A stretch of 64,000 nt of DNA, taken from NCBI RefSeq assembly GCF_900105535.1, contig NZ_LT629779.1:2170001-2234000 (forward strand), given 5' to 3'. The notes beneath the pieces were generated by a model that did not search any database, had not been told where the DNA came from, and was given only the letters and a program-made list of their open reading frames with translations. Source of the stretch: Pseudarthrobacter equi. GTDB lineage: Bacteria > Actinomycetota > Actinomycetes > Actinomycetales > Micrococcaceae. Positions 36,697-50,357 of the stretch are shown here, piece by piece (the stretch's first letter is position 1; each line of letters begins with the position of its first letter). Made by a program: the position numbers and the translations under genes.

Positions 36697-37538
36697 GCAC
36701 CGCACAGGCGGCCGATAAGGCACAGACCACCAGCAAGTCCGCGGCAGCCATCGACAAGGCCCGCGCCGAAGGCCGCGCCGCACTGATCGGCTACCTCCCC
36801 GCCGGGTTCCCCACCGTGGAGCAGACCATTGCCGCCGGCATCGCGCTGGCGGAGAACGGCGCGGACCTGATCGAGATCGGCATCCCGTACTCGGACCCCG
36901 TAATGGACGGCCAGGTCATCCAGGCCGCCACTACCGAGGCCCTGGCCAACGGCTTCCACGTCCGGCAGGTCTTCGACGTCGTGGAAGGCATCACCAGCAA
37001 GACCGATGCCGCCGTCCTGGTGATGACCTACTGGAACCCCGTGGTCCGGATGGGCGTGGACGAGTTCTCCCGTCGACTCGCCGAGGCCGGGGGAGCAGGG
37101 CTCATCACCCCGGACCTGATCCCGGACGAGGCCGCCGAATGGTTTGAAGCGTCCGACAAGTACGGCCTGGACCGGGTCTTCCTGGTTGCGCCGTCCTCCA
37201 CCGCCGAGCGCATGCAGCGCACCGTCGACGCCAGCCGCGGCTTCGTCTACGCCGTATCCATCATGGGCGTCACCGGCGCGCGGACCTCCGTGAGCTCCGC
37301 CGCCAAGGACGTCGTGTCCGCGGCCCACGCCGCCGGCGCCGAGCGCGTCTGCGTGGGCCTGGGTGTCTCCACAGCCGACCAGGTCCGCGAGATCGCTGCG
37401 TACGCCGAAGGCGTCATCGTGGGCACCGCACTGGTGGCAGCCGTCCGCGACGGCGGTGTTGACGCCGTCGCGGCCCTCACCAAGGACCTGAGCACAGGCT
37501 TGGCGCGGGAAATCGGCCACGCCGGGGAAGAAGCCTAA
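36693..37538 (+). CDS. trpA: Tryptophan synthase alpha chain
   Basis: This enzyme of 281 residues cleaves indole-glycerol phosphate and channels indole to TrpB. The catalytic Glu and Asp are in [18 protein letters not shown]. The sequence [10 protein letters not shown] and the C-terminal GTALVAAV close the barrel. The start is the GTG overlapping trpB. The gap to lgt is 4 bases. Confidence 0.96.
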   Translation: MSTAQAADKAQTTSKSAAAIDKARAEGRAALIGYLPAGFPTVEQTIAAGIALAENGADLIEIGIPYSDPVMDGQVIQAATTEALANGFHVRQVFDVVEGITSKTDAAVLVMTYWNPVVRMGVDEFSRRLAEAGGAGLITPDLIPDEAAEWFEASDKYGLDRVFLVAPSSTAERMQRTVDASRGFVYAVSIMGVTGARTSVSSAAKDVVSAAHAAGAERVCVGLGVSTADQVREIAAYAEGVIVGTALVAAVRDGGVDAVAALTKDLSTGLAREIGHAGEEA

Positions 37539-37542
37539 GGGC

Positions 37543-38733
37543 ATGCAGACCCTCCTCGCCGCCGCCGAGCTGGCGCCCACCCTGGTTCCCGCCAGCATCC
37601 CCAGCCCCGGCTGGTCCGGATTCGACATCCCCCTGCCGTGGGGTTCCCTCCGCATCCACGCCTACGCCCTGTGCATCCTGGCCGGCATCATCGCAGGCCT
37701 CTGGCTGACGTCCGTCCGCTGGGCGAAGCGCGGAGCTCCGGAAGGCAGCGTCTGGGACATCGTCATCTGGGCCATCCCGTTCGGCATCATCGGCGGCCGG
37801 CTCTACCACGTGTTCTCATCCCCGGACGCCTACTTCGGGCCTGGATTCGACGGCACCGGCGACCTGTCGCTGATTCCGCAGATCCAGCGCGGCGGACTGG
37901 GCATCTGGGGTGCCGTAGTTCTCGGCGTCATCGGTGCCTGGATCGGCTGCCGGCGCAGCGGCGTCAAGCTCTCCGCCTTCCTGGACGCCGCAGCACCGGG
38001 ACTGCTTCTAGCGCAGGCCCTGGGCCGGTGGGGCAACTGGTTCAACCAGGAACTCTTCGGCGGTCCCACCACACTGCCCTGGGGCCTGCAGATTGACGCG
38101 GACAACCCGAACTTCCCCGCCGGCGTTCCGGCGGACACCCTGTTCCATCCCACATTCCTTTACGAATCACTGTGGAACATTGCCGGCGTCGTGATCCTGC
38201 TTGTCCTGGACCGCCGCTTCAATTTCCGCCGCAGCCGGCTCTTCTGGCTCTACGCCATGTACTACACGCTGGGGCGTGTGTGGATCGAAGCCATGCGCAT
38301 TGACGACGCCGAGCAGGTTTCGCTGTTCGGGATCACCACGCGGCTGAACGTCTGGACCAGCATCCTTGTCTTCGTCGTGGCATTGGTGGCCTTCATCCTG
38401 CTGGGACTGAAGAAGCGTACGGAGCTGGACACGGTGTACCTTCCGGGCCGGAAGCCCGCAGACAAAGCGGTGGAAAAGCCCGCGGGCGCGGATGCGCCGG
38501 GAGACATCACACGCACGGATGAAGAGGTCCGTGATGCGGACTCTGTTGTCTCAGATAGTGAATCGCGTGATAATCTCCCTGATAACCAAAGCGGTTCCAG
38601 GCCTGCTTCCGTCCCCGCGGAGAAGGTCCAGGCAGCACCGGCCGGCGGCAAGCCGAGCACGGACGCAGCGGCTTCCGGACACTCCGGCAGCACAGCCACC
38701 GGAACGGCACCGGAAACCGGCAGCAGCAAGTAG
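37543..38733 (+). CDS. lgt: Prolipoprotein diacylglyceryl transferase
   Basis: This membrane enzyme transfers diacylglycerol to the lipobox Cys of prelipoproteins. The seven-helix core (residues 1-295) has IHAYALCILAG, GGRLYHV, QRGGLGIWGAV, the signature GRWGNWFNQELFGGP and HPTFLYESLWN. It has an unusual cytoplasmic tail of about 100 residues, rich in Ala, Ser, Asp and Gly, bringing the length to 396. The gene follows trpA with almost no gap. Confidence 0.94.
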   Translation: MQTLLAAAELAPTLVPASIPSPGWSGFDIPLPWGSLRIHAYALCILAGIIAGLWLTSVRWAKRGAPEGSVWDIVIWAIPFGIIGGRLYHVFSSPDAYFGPGFDGTGDLSLIPQIQRGGLGIWGAVVLGVIGAWIGCRRSGVKLSAFLDAAAPGLLLAQALGRWGNWFNQELFGGPTTLPWGLQIDADNPNFPAGVPADTLFHPTFLYESLWNIAGVVILLVLDRRFNFRRSRLFWLYAMYYTLGRVWIEAMRIDDAEQVSLFGITTRLNVWTSILVFVVALVAFILLGLKKRTELDTVYLPGRKPADKAVEKPAGADAPGDITRTDEEVRDADSVVSDSESRDNLPDNQSGSRPASVPAEKVQAAPAGGKPSTDAAASGHSGSTATGTAPETGSSK

Positions 38734-38889
38734 GGCGCCGGCCAAGGCAGGGCAGCAGAGCCACCGCTCGAAGGGCCCGAAACCACAATGTCGTGGCATG
38801 GGGCCGAACTTGGACAGCATAGAGCTGCCGTCCGGTGAAGCCCTGGGCAGGGGCCTGCGTAACCGTTAGTTCAGCAGGCCGGGCTGACC

Positions 38890-38895
38890 TACAAT
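38890..38895 (+). promoter_or_regulatory. Likely -10 box upstream of gltB
   Basis: TACAAT lies 102 bases before the gltB ATG in a locally AT-rich stretch; a convincing -35 hexamer is not seen. Confidence 0.4.
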
Positions 38896-38996
38896 TTCCA
38901 GTAAATAACACTTTGTTGTGCCCATCACAGTGGCGCCGACGAGTGGGGCCAACGGTGTCCCTTCCATACGCACGATCAGGAGGAAGGACGTCTCCC

Positions 38997-43602
<4,606 letters not shown>

Positions 43603-43610
<8 letters not shown>

Positions 43611-45060
43611 CCCACGCGGATTTCTGAAAGTACGCCAGCGTGAAACCCAGCCGCGCCGTCCCGTTCCCGTCCGCATCATGGACTGGAAAGAGGTCTACGA
43701 GGCCCAGGAGAAGGGCACGCTGAAGGCCCAGGCGGGCCGCTGCATGGACTGCGGCGTTCCGTTCTGCCACCAGGGCTGCCCGCTGGGCAACCTCATTCCT
43801 GAATGGAACGACCTCACGTGGCGGGACAAGGGCGAGGAAGCCATCGAGCGCCTGCACGCCACGAACAACTTCCCGGAATGGACCGGCCGGCTCTGCCCCG
43901 CCCCCTGTGAGGCGTCCTGCGTGCTGGGCATCAACCAGCCCGCGGTGACCATCAAGCAGGTTGAGGTCTCCATCATCGATGAGGCCTTCGACAACGGCTG
44001 GGTCAACCCGCTGCCGCCGCACCGGCTCACCGGCAAGACCGTGGCAGTCGTCGGCTCCGGCCCTGCCGGCCTCGCCGCTGCCCAGCAGCTCACCCGCGTG
44101 GGCCACACCGTTGCCGTCTACGAACGGGACGACAAGATCGGCGGCCTGCTGCGGTACGGCATCCCCGACTTCAAGATGGAAAAAGAGCAGGTGGACCGCC
44201 GGCTTGAGCAGATGAAGGCCGAGGGCACCCGATTCCGCACAGGTGTTGCTGTTGGTACCGACGTCACGTGGGAACAGCTGCGCCGCCGGTACGACGCCGT
44301 GGTCATCGCCACCGGCGCCACCGTGCCGCGCGACCTGCCCATCCCGGGCCGTGACCTGGACGGCGTGCACTTCGCCATGGATTACCTGGTTCCGGCCAAC
44401 CGCGCAGTGGCGGGGGAGTCCATCGAGAACCAGATCCACGCGCAGGGCAAGCATGTGGTGATCCTGGGCGGCGGCGACACCGGTGCGGACTGCCTCGGCA
44501 CCGCGCACCGCCACGGCGCTGCATCGGTGACCACGCTGGCCATCGGCAAGCAGCCGCCGGCCGAGCGTGCCGGCCACCAGCCGTGGCCCACGTTCCCCAC
44601 CCTGTTCGAAGTTGCCAGCGCCCACGAAGAAGGCGGCGAGCGTACCTACCTTGCCTCCACCATCGGGTTCGTTGGAGAAAACGGCAAGCTGACCGGCGTC
44701 AAGGTTGCCGAAACCGAGTTTGTTGACGGCAAGCGGCTGCCCAAGGCAGGCACCGAGCGGGTCATCCCCGCGGACCTGGTGTTCCTGTCGCTGGGCTTCA
44801 CCGGCGCAGAGCCTGCAAACATCACCGAACAGGTGAAGGCCGAATTCGACGGCCGCGGCAACGTGTCCCGCGACGGCTATTACATGACCAACACTGAGGG
44901 CGTCTTCGTTGCCGGCGACGCCGGCCGTGGCCAGTCCCTGATCGTCTGGGCGATCGCGGAAGGCCGCGCCGCCGCTGCGGCAGTGGACAAGTACCTGATG
45001 GGCAGCACCATCCTGCCGGCGCCTGTTGCGCCGACGGACCGCGCCATCGCCGTCCTCTAA
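43603..45060 (+). CDS. gltD: Glutamate synthase small subunit
   Basis: This NADPH-oxidising beta subunit of 485 residues feeds electrons to GltB. The N-terminal two 4Fe-4S clusters are in [14 protein letters not shown] and [13 protein letters not shown] binds at [10 protein letters not shown] and NADPH at GGGDTGADC. The GTG start lies inside gltB, after TGGAGG. The two form the heteromeric complex. Confidence 0.96.
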
Positions 45061-45138
45061 CCGCCGTCCTCCAGCGGTGCATGGAGGGTTCACCTCCTCG
45101 ACAACTTAACCAATGCAAGTGACCAATAGGGTAGGTAT

Positions 45139-46629
45139 ATGAGACGCGCAAAAATTGTGGCGACATTCGGTCCGGCCATCGCCAGTTACGAGAACACCCT
45201 CGCGGTGCTGGAAGCCGGCGTTGACGTTGCCCGCATGAACATGAGCCACGGCGACTACACCGTGCATGACAACACCTATGAGAACGTCCGCAAGGCCGCT
45301 TCGGACCTGGGCAAACCGGTTGCCATCATGGCCGACCTGCAGGGTCCCAAAATCCGCCTGGGCCGTTTCGTTGACGGTCCGCACGCCCTGGCCGTTGGGG
45401 ATGTCTTCACGATCACCACCGAGGACGTTCCCGGTACCAAGGACATCTGCTCCACGACGCTGAAGACCCTGACCGAAGACGTCAAGGTGGGCGACGCCCT
45501 GCTGATCGACGACGGCAAGGTGGCGCTTCGTGCCATCGAGGTCGACAACGTGAAGGTCGTTGCCGAGGTGACCGTGGGCGGCATGGTGTCCAACAACAAG
45601 GGCATCAACCTTCCCGGTGTGGCCGTCAACGTTCCCGCACTGAGCGAAAAGGATGAGGACGACCTCCGCTGGGCGCTGCGCCGCGGCGTGGACCTCGTTG
45701 CGCTCTCGTTCGTCCGGGACGCCTCCGACATCACCCGCGTGCACGAGATCATGGACGAAGAAGGCCGCCGGGCACCGGTGATCGCCAAGATCGAAAAGCC
45801 GCAGGCAGTGGACCAGCTGCCCGAGATCGTCGACGCGTTCGACGCGATCATGGTGGCCCGTGGCGACCTCGGCGTGGAACTTCCGCTGGAGGAAGTGCCG
45901 ATCGTGCAGAAGCGTGCCATCGAACTGGCCCGCCGCTGGGCCAAGCCGGTCATCGTGGCCACACAGGTGCTCGAGTCCATGATCGACAACCCGCGGCCCA
46001 CCCGCGCCGAAGCCTCCGACTGCGCCAACGCTGTGCTGGATGGTGCCGACGCCGTCATGCTGTCTGGTGAGACCAGCGTGGGCAAGTACCCGATCGAAAC
46101 GGTCAAGACCATGGCGCGGATCATCGAATCCACTGAGGTCCACGGCCTGGAGCGCGTCCCCCCGCTGGGGACCAAGCCCAAGACCCGTGGCGGCGCCATC
46201 ACCCGGGCCGCCGTCGAAATCGCCGACCAGCTGGACGCCAAGTACATCTGTGCGTTCACGCAGTCCGGTGACTCGGCCCGCCGCCTGTCCCGCCTGCGGC
46301 CGATCAAGCCGGTCTTCGCGTTCACGCCGGTGGAGCAGGTCTGGAACCAGCTGGCGCTCACCTGGGGTATCCAGCCGGTGCTGGTGCAGATGGTGGACCA
46401 CACCGATGCCATGACCGCTCAGGTGGACCGCAGCCTCTCGGACATGGGGCTCGTTGAGGACGGCGACCTGGTGGTCATCGCAGCCGGTTCCCCTCCAGGA
46501 AAGGCGGGTTCGACGAACTCCCTGAAGGTGCACAAGGTGGGCGACCTCGCCGACTCCACACGTGCCGGGGAAGTCGCCAGCAACAAGGAAAAGCTCGGCC
46601 CCTGGCCGGAAAAGAAGAAGAAGGCCTAG
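45139..46629 (+). CDS. pyk: Pyruvate kinase
   Basis: This glycolytic enzyme of 496 residues makes ATP and pyruvate from phosphoenolpyruvate. RRAKIVATFGPA is the N-terminal strand, and the active-site signature is VARGDLGVELPLEEVP. The Lys in VIAKIEKPQA is the catalytic base. A C-terminal allosteric domain is complete. The gene is monocistronic between the gltBD stop and a strong terminator. Confidence 0.96.
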   Translation: MRRAKIVATFGPAIASYENTLAVLEAGVDVARMNMSHGDYTVHDNTYENVRKAASDLGKPVAIMADLQGPKIRLGRFVDGPHALAVGDVFTITTEDVPGTKDICSTTLKTLTEDVKVGDALLIDDGKVALRAIEVDNVKVVAEVTVGGMVSNNKGINLPGVAVNVPALSEKDEDDLRWALRRGVDLVALSFVRDASDITRVHEIMDEEGRRAPVIAKIEKPQAVDQLPEIVDAFDAIMVARGDLGVELPLEEVPIVQKRAIELARRWAKPVIVATQVLESMIDNPRPTRAEASDCANAVLDGADAVMLSGETSVGKYPIETVKTMARIIESTEVHGLERVPPLGTKPKTRGGAITRAAVEIADQLDAKYICAFTQSGDSARRLSRLRPIKPVFAFTPVEQVWNQLALTWGIQPVLVQMVDHTDAMTAQVDRSLSDMGLVEDGDLVVIAAGSPPGKAGSTNSLKVHKVGDLADSTRAGEVASNKEKLGPWPEKKKKA

Positions 46630-46642
46630 TTCTTCTGAACGG

Positions 46643-46676
46643 AAAAGGACCCCTGCCGGCTGGCAGGGGTCCTTTT
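46643..46676. terminator. Bidirectional terminator between pyk and pdtaR
   Basis: AAAAGGACCCCTGCC and GGCAGGGGTCCTTTT are long perfect arms around a 4-base loop with A and T runs on the two sides, so it serves both convergent genes. Confidence 0.88.
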
Positions 46677-46722
46677 CGCGTTGGCGCGGCCCGTCGTCGT
46701 AATCGCTCCGGGCCAGGCCCGA

Positions 46723-47328
46723 CTAGTTGACCTGGTTGATGATGGTCTCGGCGACCTCGCGCATGCTGAGGCGGCGGTCCATGGAAGTCTTCTGGATCCA
46801 GCGGAAAGCCTCGGGCTCGGTGAGGCCCATCTTGGTGGTCAGCAGGCTCTTGGCGCGTTCCACGAGCTTACGGGTGGCGAACTGCTCCTGCAGGTCCGAG
46901 ACCTCGCTTTCGAGGGCCTTGATCTCCTCGTGGCGGGAGAGCGCGATCTCCAGGGCGGGGATGAGGTCCGCTGGCGTGAAGGGCTTCACGACGTAAGCCA
47001 TGGCGCCGGCGTCGCGGGCGCGCTCAACCAGTTCCTTCTGGCTGAAGGCGGTCAGCAGCACGACGGGCGCGATGCGTGCCTTGACGATCTTCTCCGCAGC
47101 GGAAATTCCGTCCATGACGGGCATCTTCACGTCCATCAGGACCAGGTCCGGCTTGAGTTCCTCGGCCAGCTGCACGGCCTTTTCGCCGTTGTCCGCCTCG
47201 CCGATGACGTCGTAGCCTTCGCCGCGCAGGATCTCGATGATGTCGAGGCGGATGAGGGTTTCATCCTCAGCCACAATGACGCGGCGCGCCGGCTGGGATG
47301 TGGGCTTGGACTCCGTCTGTTCAGTCAC
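46723..47328 (-). CDS. pdtaR: ANTAR-domain response regulator (PdtaR type)
   Basis: This protein of 201 residues has a receiver domain (15-130) with acidic EDE (21-23), the phospho-acceptor Asp66 in LVLMDVKMP and Lys in VVKPFTP. An ANTAR RNA-binding domain follows (about 135-198), with the AKSLLTTKMGLTEPEAFRWI motif. It is a transcription antiterminator of the PdtaS-PdtaR system. No histidine kinase is adjacent. The ATG at 47328 is preceded by GGAGAT. Confidence 0.93.
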   Translation of the reverse strand: MTEQTESKPTSQPARRVIVAEDETLIRLDIIEILRGEGYDVIGEADNGEKAVQLAEELKPDLVLMDVKMPVMDGISAAEKIVKARIAPVVLLTAFSQKELVERARDAGAMAYVVKPFTPADLIPALEIALSRHEEIKALESEVSDLQEQFATRKLVERAKSLLTTKMGLTEPEAFRWIQKTSMDRRLSMREVAETIINQVN

Positions 47329-47534
47329 GGGATCTCCTTGGAGGGGTACGGCGGGACATCACTATCTTAGGTGCCACCGCGGTTGTTACTTGGCCTGTAT
47401 GGGTACAGTTGCGGCAACGGCGGCGCGATTCTGGACTTCAGCCTATCTGCATGTAGAGTAATTCCGCGTACGTGAAGCGATCGCGTTGCTCACAATCAGC
47501 TGTGGGCGTACCCGCTGGACTTCACGTATTCCGC

Positions 47535-47616
47535 GCCCGAGTGGCGGAATTGGCAGACGCGCCGCACTCAAAATGCGGTATCGAAAGGTGTGTGGGTTCG
47601 AGTCCCACCTCGGGCA
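47535..47616 (+). tRNA. tRNA-Leu (anticodon CAA)
   Basis: This class II tRNA of 82 bases has acceptor GCCCGAG/CTCGGGC, anticodon loop CTCAAAA, a variable arm TATCGAAAGGTGT and T-loop GTTCGAGTC. CCA is not encoded. The region behind it has mobile-element remnants, so it was probably an integration target. Confidence 0.96.
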
Positions 47617-47624
47617 CGGCATAC

Positions 47625-47645
47625 CCCCTCGTCAGAGGGGTTTTT
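47625..47645 (+). terminator. Terminator after tRNA-Leu
   Basis: CCCCTC and GAGGGG form a 6-bp stem with loop GTCA followed by TTTTT. Confidence 0.85.
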
Positions 47646-48246
47646 GCTTTAACGTGTTGGCATGGCTTGTGGTGGCGTCCCTCTGGCGCTGGGTGCGCGG
47701 GCTTCGGCCTGGCCGCCGCGGCGGCCTATTCTGATGTGCGCGGTGGCGGAACCCTAAGAAACCGAACATGTTGAGGACGCCAAACGCGTAGCCGAATATT
47801 GGAAAATCCCTCGGCATGACTGTACGCACCGTCAATCCAACGACACACCCGACCGTTTTCGCAGAAGGGGGGGCTGTCCTTCGCGCAAGCTTCGATACTA
47901 ACGCGGCTGATAAATCCTACCGAGTGGGCGCTACTGCCGTCTGCTCTACGGGAGACGCTTGGGAGCTCAACGTTGAGGATCAGGCCGAGCGGGATCAGGG
48001 CAAAGTACTCCCCGGAGACGAAGGCGTCGTCGTTCGAGAAGACTCCACTCAATAACTCGGCGAGGCGACCACACCTGTGGTGTCACAGGTCCTCGAGACG
48101 GCGGGCACGGTTCCGGGCAGCCGGGCGTGTCCCAAACAACGACACGGACGTCGTCCCGCAATCCTAAGAGCCCCCGAAAGCTCTTCGGCAGGTCGCGGAA
48201 ACGGGAGACTTTTACTTAGAGCCTTAGTTCGTTCGAAGCACGAAGG
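47646..48246. other. Lower-G+C degraded region behind tRNA-Leu, no supported gene
   Basis: These 600 bases have clearly lower G+C than the flanks. A reading frame at 47816-48055 (79 residues) starts with a GTG or ATG-like context but has no ribosome binding site, no family pattern and atypical codon use, so I do not call it. The short perfect inverted repeat ACCTGTGGTGTCACAGGT (48073-48090, one internal mismatch) is near the middle. The content is consistent with decaying mobile DNA. Confidence 0.5.
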
Positions 48247-48479
48247 TTGGAATTGCTGATCCCTTTGGTGGCGAGCAGGCCCGGCAAGGAACTTGTGTTC
48301 ACGACGCCCAAGGGCGGCGCATCGTCCACAAGCTCTATTGGCATCACTACTGGGCGCCTGCCGTTCGTACCGCCCAGGTACAGGGCTGACGAAGAATCCA
48401 GGGATTCACGACCTGCGCCACACTCATGCGTCATGGCTGATCGCCAGTGGGTGCTGACGCCACTGAGCGTTCGGTGACA
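48247..48479 (+). pseudogene. Frameshifted tyrosine-recombinase (phage integrase) remnant
   Basis: Three frames read in succession give one integrase C-terminal half. Frame 1 has LIPLVASRPGKELVFTTPKGG; the next has RIVHKLYWHHYWAPAVRTAQ from 48318; the third has NPGIHDLRHTHASWLIASG from 48395. The last contains the HxxR part of the catalytic box. Two frameshifts, at about 48318 and 48388, break it. The LGH motif and the nucleophilic Tyr are missing after IASG, as is the N-terminal part. It cannot make an active enzyme. It marks an old integration at tRNA-Leu. Confidence 0.75.
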
Positions 48480-48497
48480 GCTTTCCAAAGGCTTTAG

Positions 48498-48836
48498 GTG
48501 AGCATTCTGTCAATGTCTGCAGAGTTGAACCACCATAGCGTTCGAGAGTCTTCGGTCATGTCGGTGAATCTCGCAGTGGGCATGAACCTGAGAAACCCGC
48601 ACCATTTCCTGGGAGAAGCCGTGGACATCGAATTCTTTGGGCCCGCCGGAGCCGCGGCGCTGATGCGCTGCACGGAGTCTTGGCTGCGCGATGGCGCGGC
48701 CAGCGGACGCTTCCCCCACGCATGCTGGGGCAAGGGAAAAATCATTTTCACATCAGAACACATCCGGGAAATCGCCAAGCTCAGTGAGATCCTTCCCGAC
48801 TCCGCCGGATTCCGTAAATCACTGGACGACCGCTGA
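48498..48836 (+). CDS. Small MerR/Xis-like DNA-binding protein
   Basis: This protein of 112 residues has a C-terminal segment (about 55-95) reading WLRDGAASGRFPHACWGKGK, followed by IIFTSEHIREIAKL. This is the pattern of helix-turn-helix 17/excisionase-type DNA binding, where a helix-turn-helix is followed by a small wing. The GTG at 48498 follows AAAGG. It lies directly behind the integrase remnant, which fits an excisionase or element regulator. The family assignment is by pattern only. Confidence 0.5.
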   Translation: MSILSMSAELNHHSVRESSVMSVNLAVGMNLRNPHHFLGEAVDIEFFGPAGAAALMRCTESWLRDGAASGRFPHACWGKGKIIFTSEHIREIAKLSEILPDSAGFRKSLDDR

Positions 48837-49023
48837 CGAAGCAGCGGCTCATAGGCACATGGTCAAAGGTACGACTCACCACAGCGAACTGACCTCCGCC
48901 TGACAGCCCGGTTCTGGCAAGTACTCCAGCATGTGGCGGGCACGACATGCACTCTTGCCGTTTGTAGGCGATGCCCGACGATAGCGTGGAAACCTTGCTA
49001 AGCAACACAGAAGGGCCGCTCAC

Positions 49024-49740
49024 ATCATTCGCTCCACCGCCCCAGTCCTGACAGCTGCAGCCGCCCTTCTTCTGGCCGGTCCTCTTGCTGGCTGCGACGT
49101 TGCCGCCCGCGCAATAGACGGCGTCGGTTCTGCTCCCAGCAACTCTGCGACTCAGCCGGGTGGCGGCGACATGGGCCGCGCAGCCGCCCAGGCTCTTGTT
49201 CAGTTGGAGAGCATCCCAGTTAAGGGCCGCGCCCCGAAGACCGGCTACACCCGCGATGAGTTCGGACCTGCCTGGGCCGATACAGACCGCAACGGGTGCG
49301 ATACCCGCAATGACATTCTCTCCCGCGATCTGACCGGCGAAACGTTCAAGACAGGCACCCACGACTGCGTCGTCATGACAGGCACGCTCGCGGACAAGTA
49401 CACCGGCGCCACCATCAACTTCGTCCGCGGCCAGAACACCAGCTCCGACGTTCAGATCGACCACATCGTGCCACTCAGCGACGCCTGGCAAAAAGGTGCA
49501 CAACAGCTGAGTGCCGATCAGCGCAAACAGCTCGCCAACGACCCACAAAACCTCATGGCGGCCGACGGCCCCACCAACAGCGCCAAAGGCGACAAAGACG
49601 CCGCAACGTGGCTACCGCCGAGCAAGGCTTTCCGGTGCGAATATGTTGCACGCCAGACAGCGGTCAAGGGCAAATACACTCTCTGGGTAACCCAGGCAGA
49701 GCACGATGCCATGGCCGGCATCTTGAAGGGCTGTCAGTAA
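49024..49740 (+). CDS. Secreted HNH endonuclease-like lipoprotein (start uncertain)
   Basis: The nuclease part matches the HNH/DUF1524-type family: QIDHIVPLSDAW with the active His, then NDPQNLMAADGPTNSAKGDKD. The first normal start codon is ATG 49171 (189 residues), but the same frame runs back through a clear lipoprotein signal, LLLAGPLAGC, with the lipobox Cys at 49093-49095. The signal begins IIRSTAPVLTAAAALLL at ATC 49024 or ATT 49027, behind AGAAGGG. No ATG, GTG or TTG lies there. I report the longer form because signal and nuclease fit; the start may be non-canonical or mutated. Confidence 0.65.
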   Translation: MIRSTAPVLTAAAALLLAGPLAGCDVAARAIDGVGSAPSNSATQPGGGDMGRAAAQALVQLESIPVKGRAPKTGYTRDEFGPAWADTDRNGCDTRNDILSRDLTGETFKTGTHDCVVMTGTLADKYTGATINFVRGQNTSSDVQIDHIVPLSDAWQKGAQQLSADQRKQLANDPQNLMAADGPTNSAKGDKDAATWLPPSKAFRCEYVARQTAVKGKYTLWVTQAEHDAMAGILKGCQ

Positions 49741-49783
49741 GCGCGTCGCAACAATTCCCAAATACTGTGTAACACTTCGTGGC

Positions 49784-50356
49784 ATGAACGATCCCCGAAG
49801 CCGGATCCTGCCACTCCTTCGCCAAGGCGAAAAGCTCGTGTGGGTGGGTCAACCCGATCCGCAGGTCCGTTTTACCGGGGCGGACGCCTTTCTGGTGCCA
49901 TTCAGCATCCTCTGGGGCGGCTTCGCAATCTTCTGGGAGTTCATGGTCGTCACCACCGTCAAGCAGCAGCCCTTCTTCGCGCTGTGGGGCATACCCTTCG
50001 TCCTGGTCGGTCTCTATTTCATCTTTGGCAGATTCATCGTCAAGAAGCGGCGGAAGTTACGCACGGTGTACGGACTCTCTGATCGCCGGGCAATCGTCTG
50101 CATCGGAGACCGATCCGTTTCAGATTCGCCTGTCAGCGGGGTAGCGACCAAGGTAGATCGGTCCAGAGATGGGCGCCATGTCAGCGTGGCGTTCGGGTCT
50201 CAGGGCATGGGTGGAATTTTCGGAATGGGTTTGGGAATGTACCAAAACACCGGGATGGATGTCGTTAGCTTCGGGCTGGGGCAAACGGTGGCCTTCTACG
50301 ACGTTGCCGACGCCGAGGGCCTGCTCAGTGCTTTGGACCAGGCCGGAGTCGGCTGA
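49784..50356 (+). CDS. Hypothetical two-helix membrane protein
   Basis: This protein of 190 residues begins MNDPRSRILPLLRQGEKLVWVGQP, has two hydrophobic segments at about 36-56 and 65-82, and then a soluble beta-rich domain with Gly-rich MGGIFGMGLGMYQNTG. The GEKLVWVGQPDP start and topology resemble bacterial PH-domain-like membrane proteins. The start has no strong ribosome binding site. I do not recognise the function. It lies in the decayed island next to pspA. Confidence 0.65.
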   Translation: MNDPRSRILPLLRQGEKLVWVGQPDPQVRFTGADAFLVPFSILWGGFAIFWEFMVVTTVKQQPFFALWGIPFVLVGLYFIFGRFIVKKRRKLRTVYGLSDRRAIVCIGDRSVSDSPVSGVATKVDRSRDGRHVSVAFGSQGMGGIFGMGLGMYQNTGMDVVSFGLGQTVAFYDVADAEGLLSALDQAGVG

Positions 50357-50357
50357 T

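Noticed and set aside
47816..48055. A 79-codon frame behind tRNA-Leu
   Set aside because: There is no ribosome binding site, no family resemblance, and a competing frame exists on the other strand; the region looks degraded.
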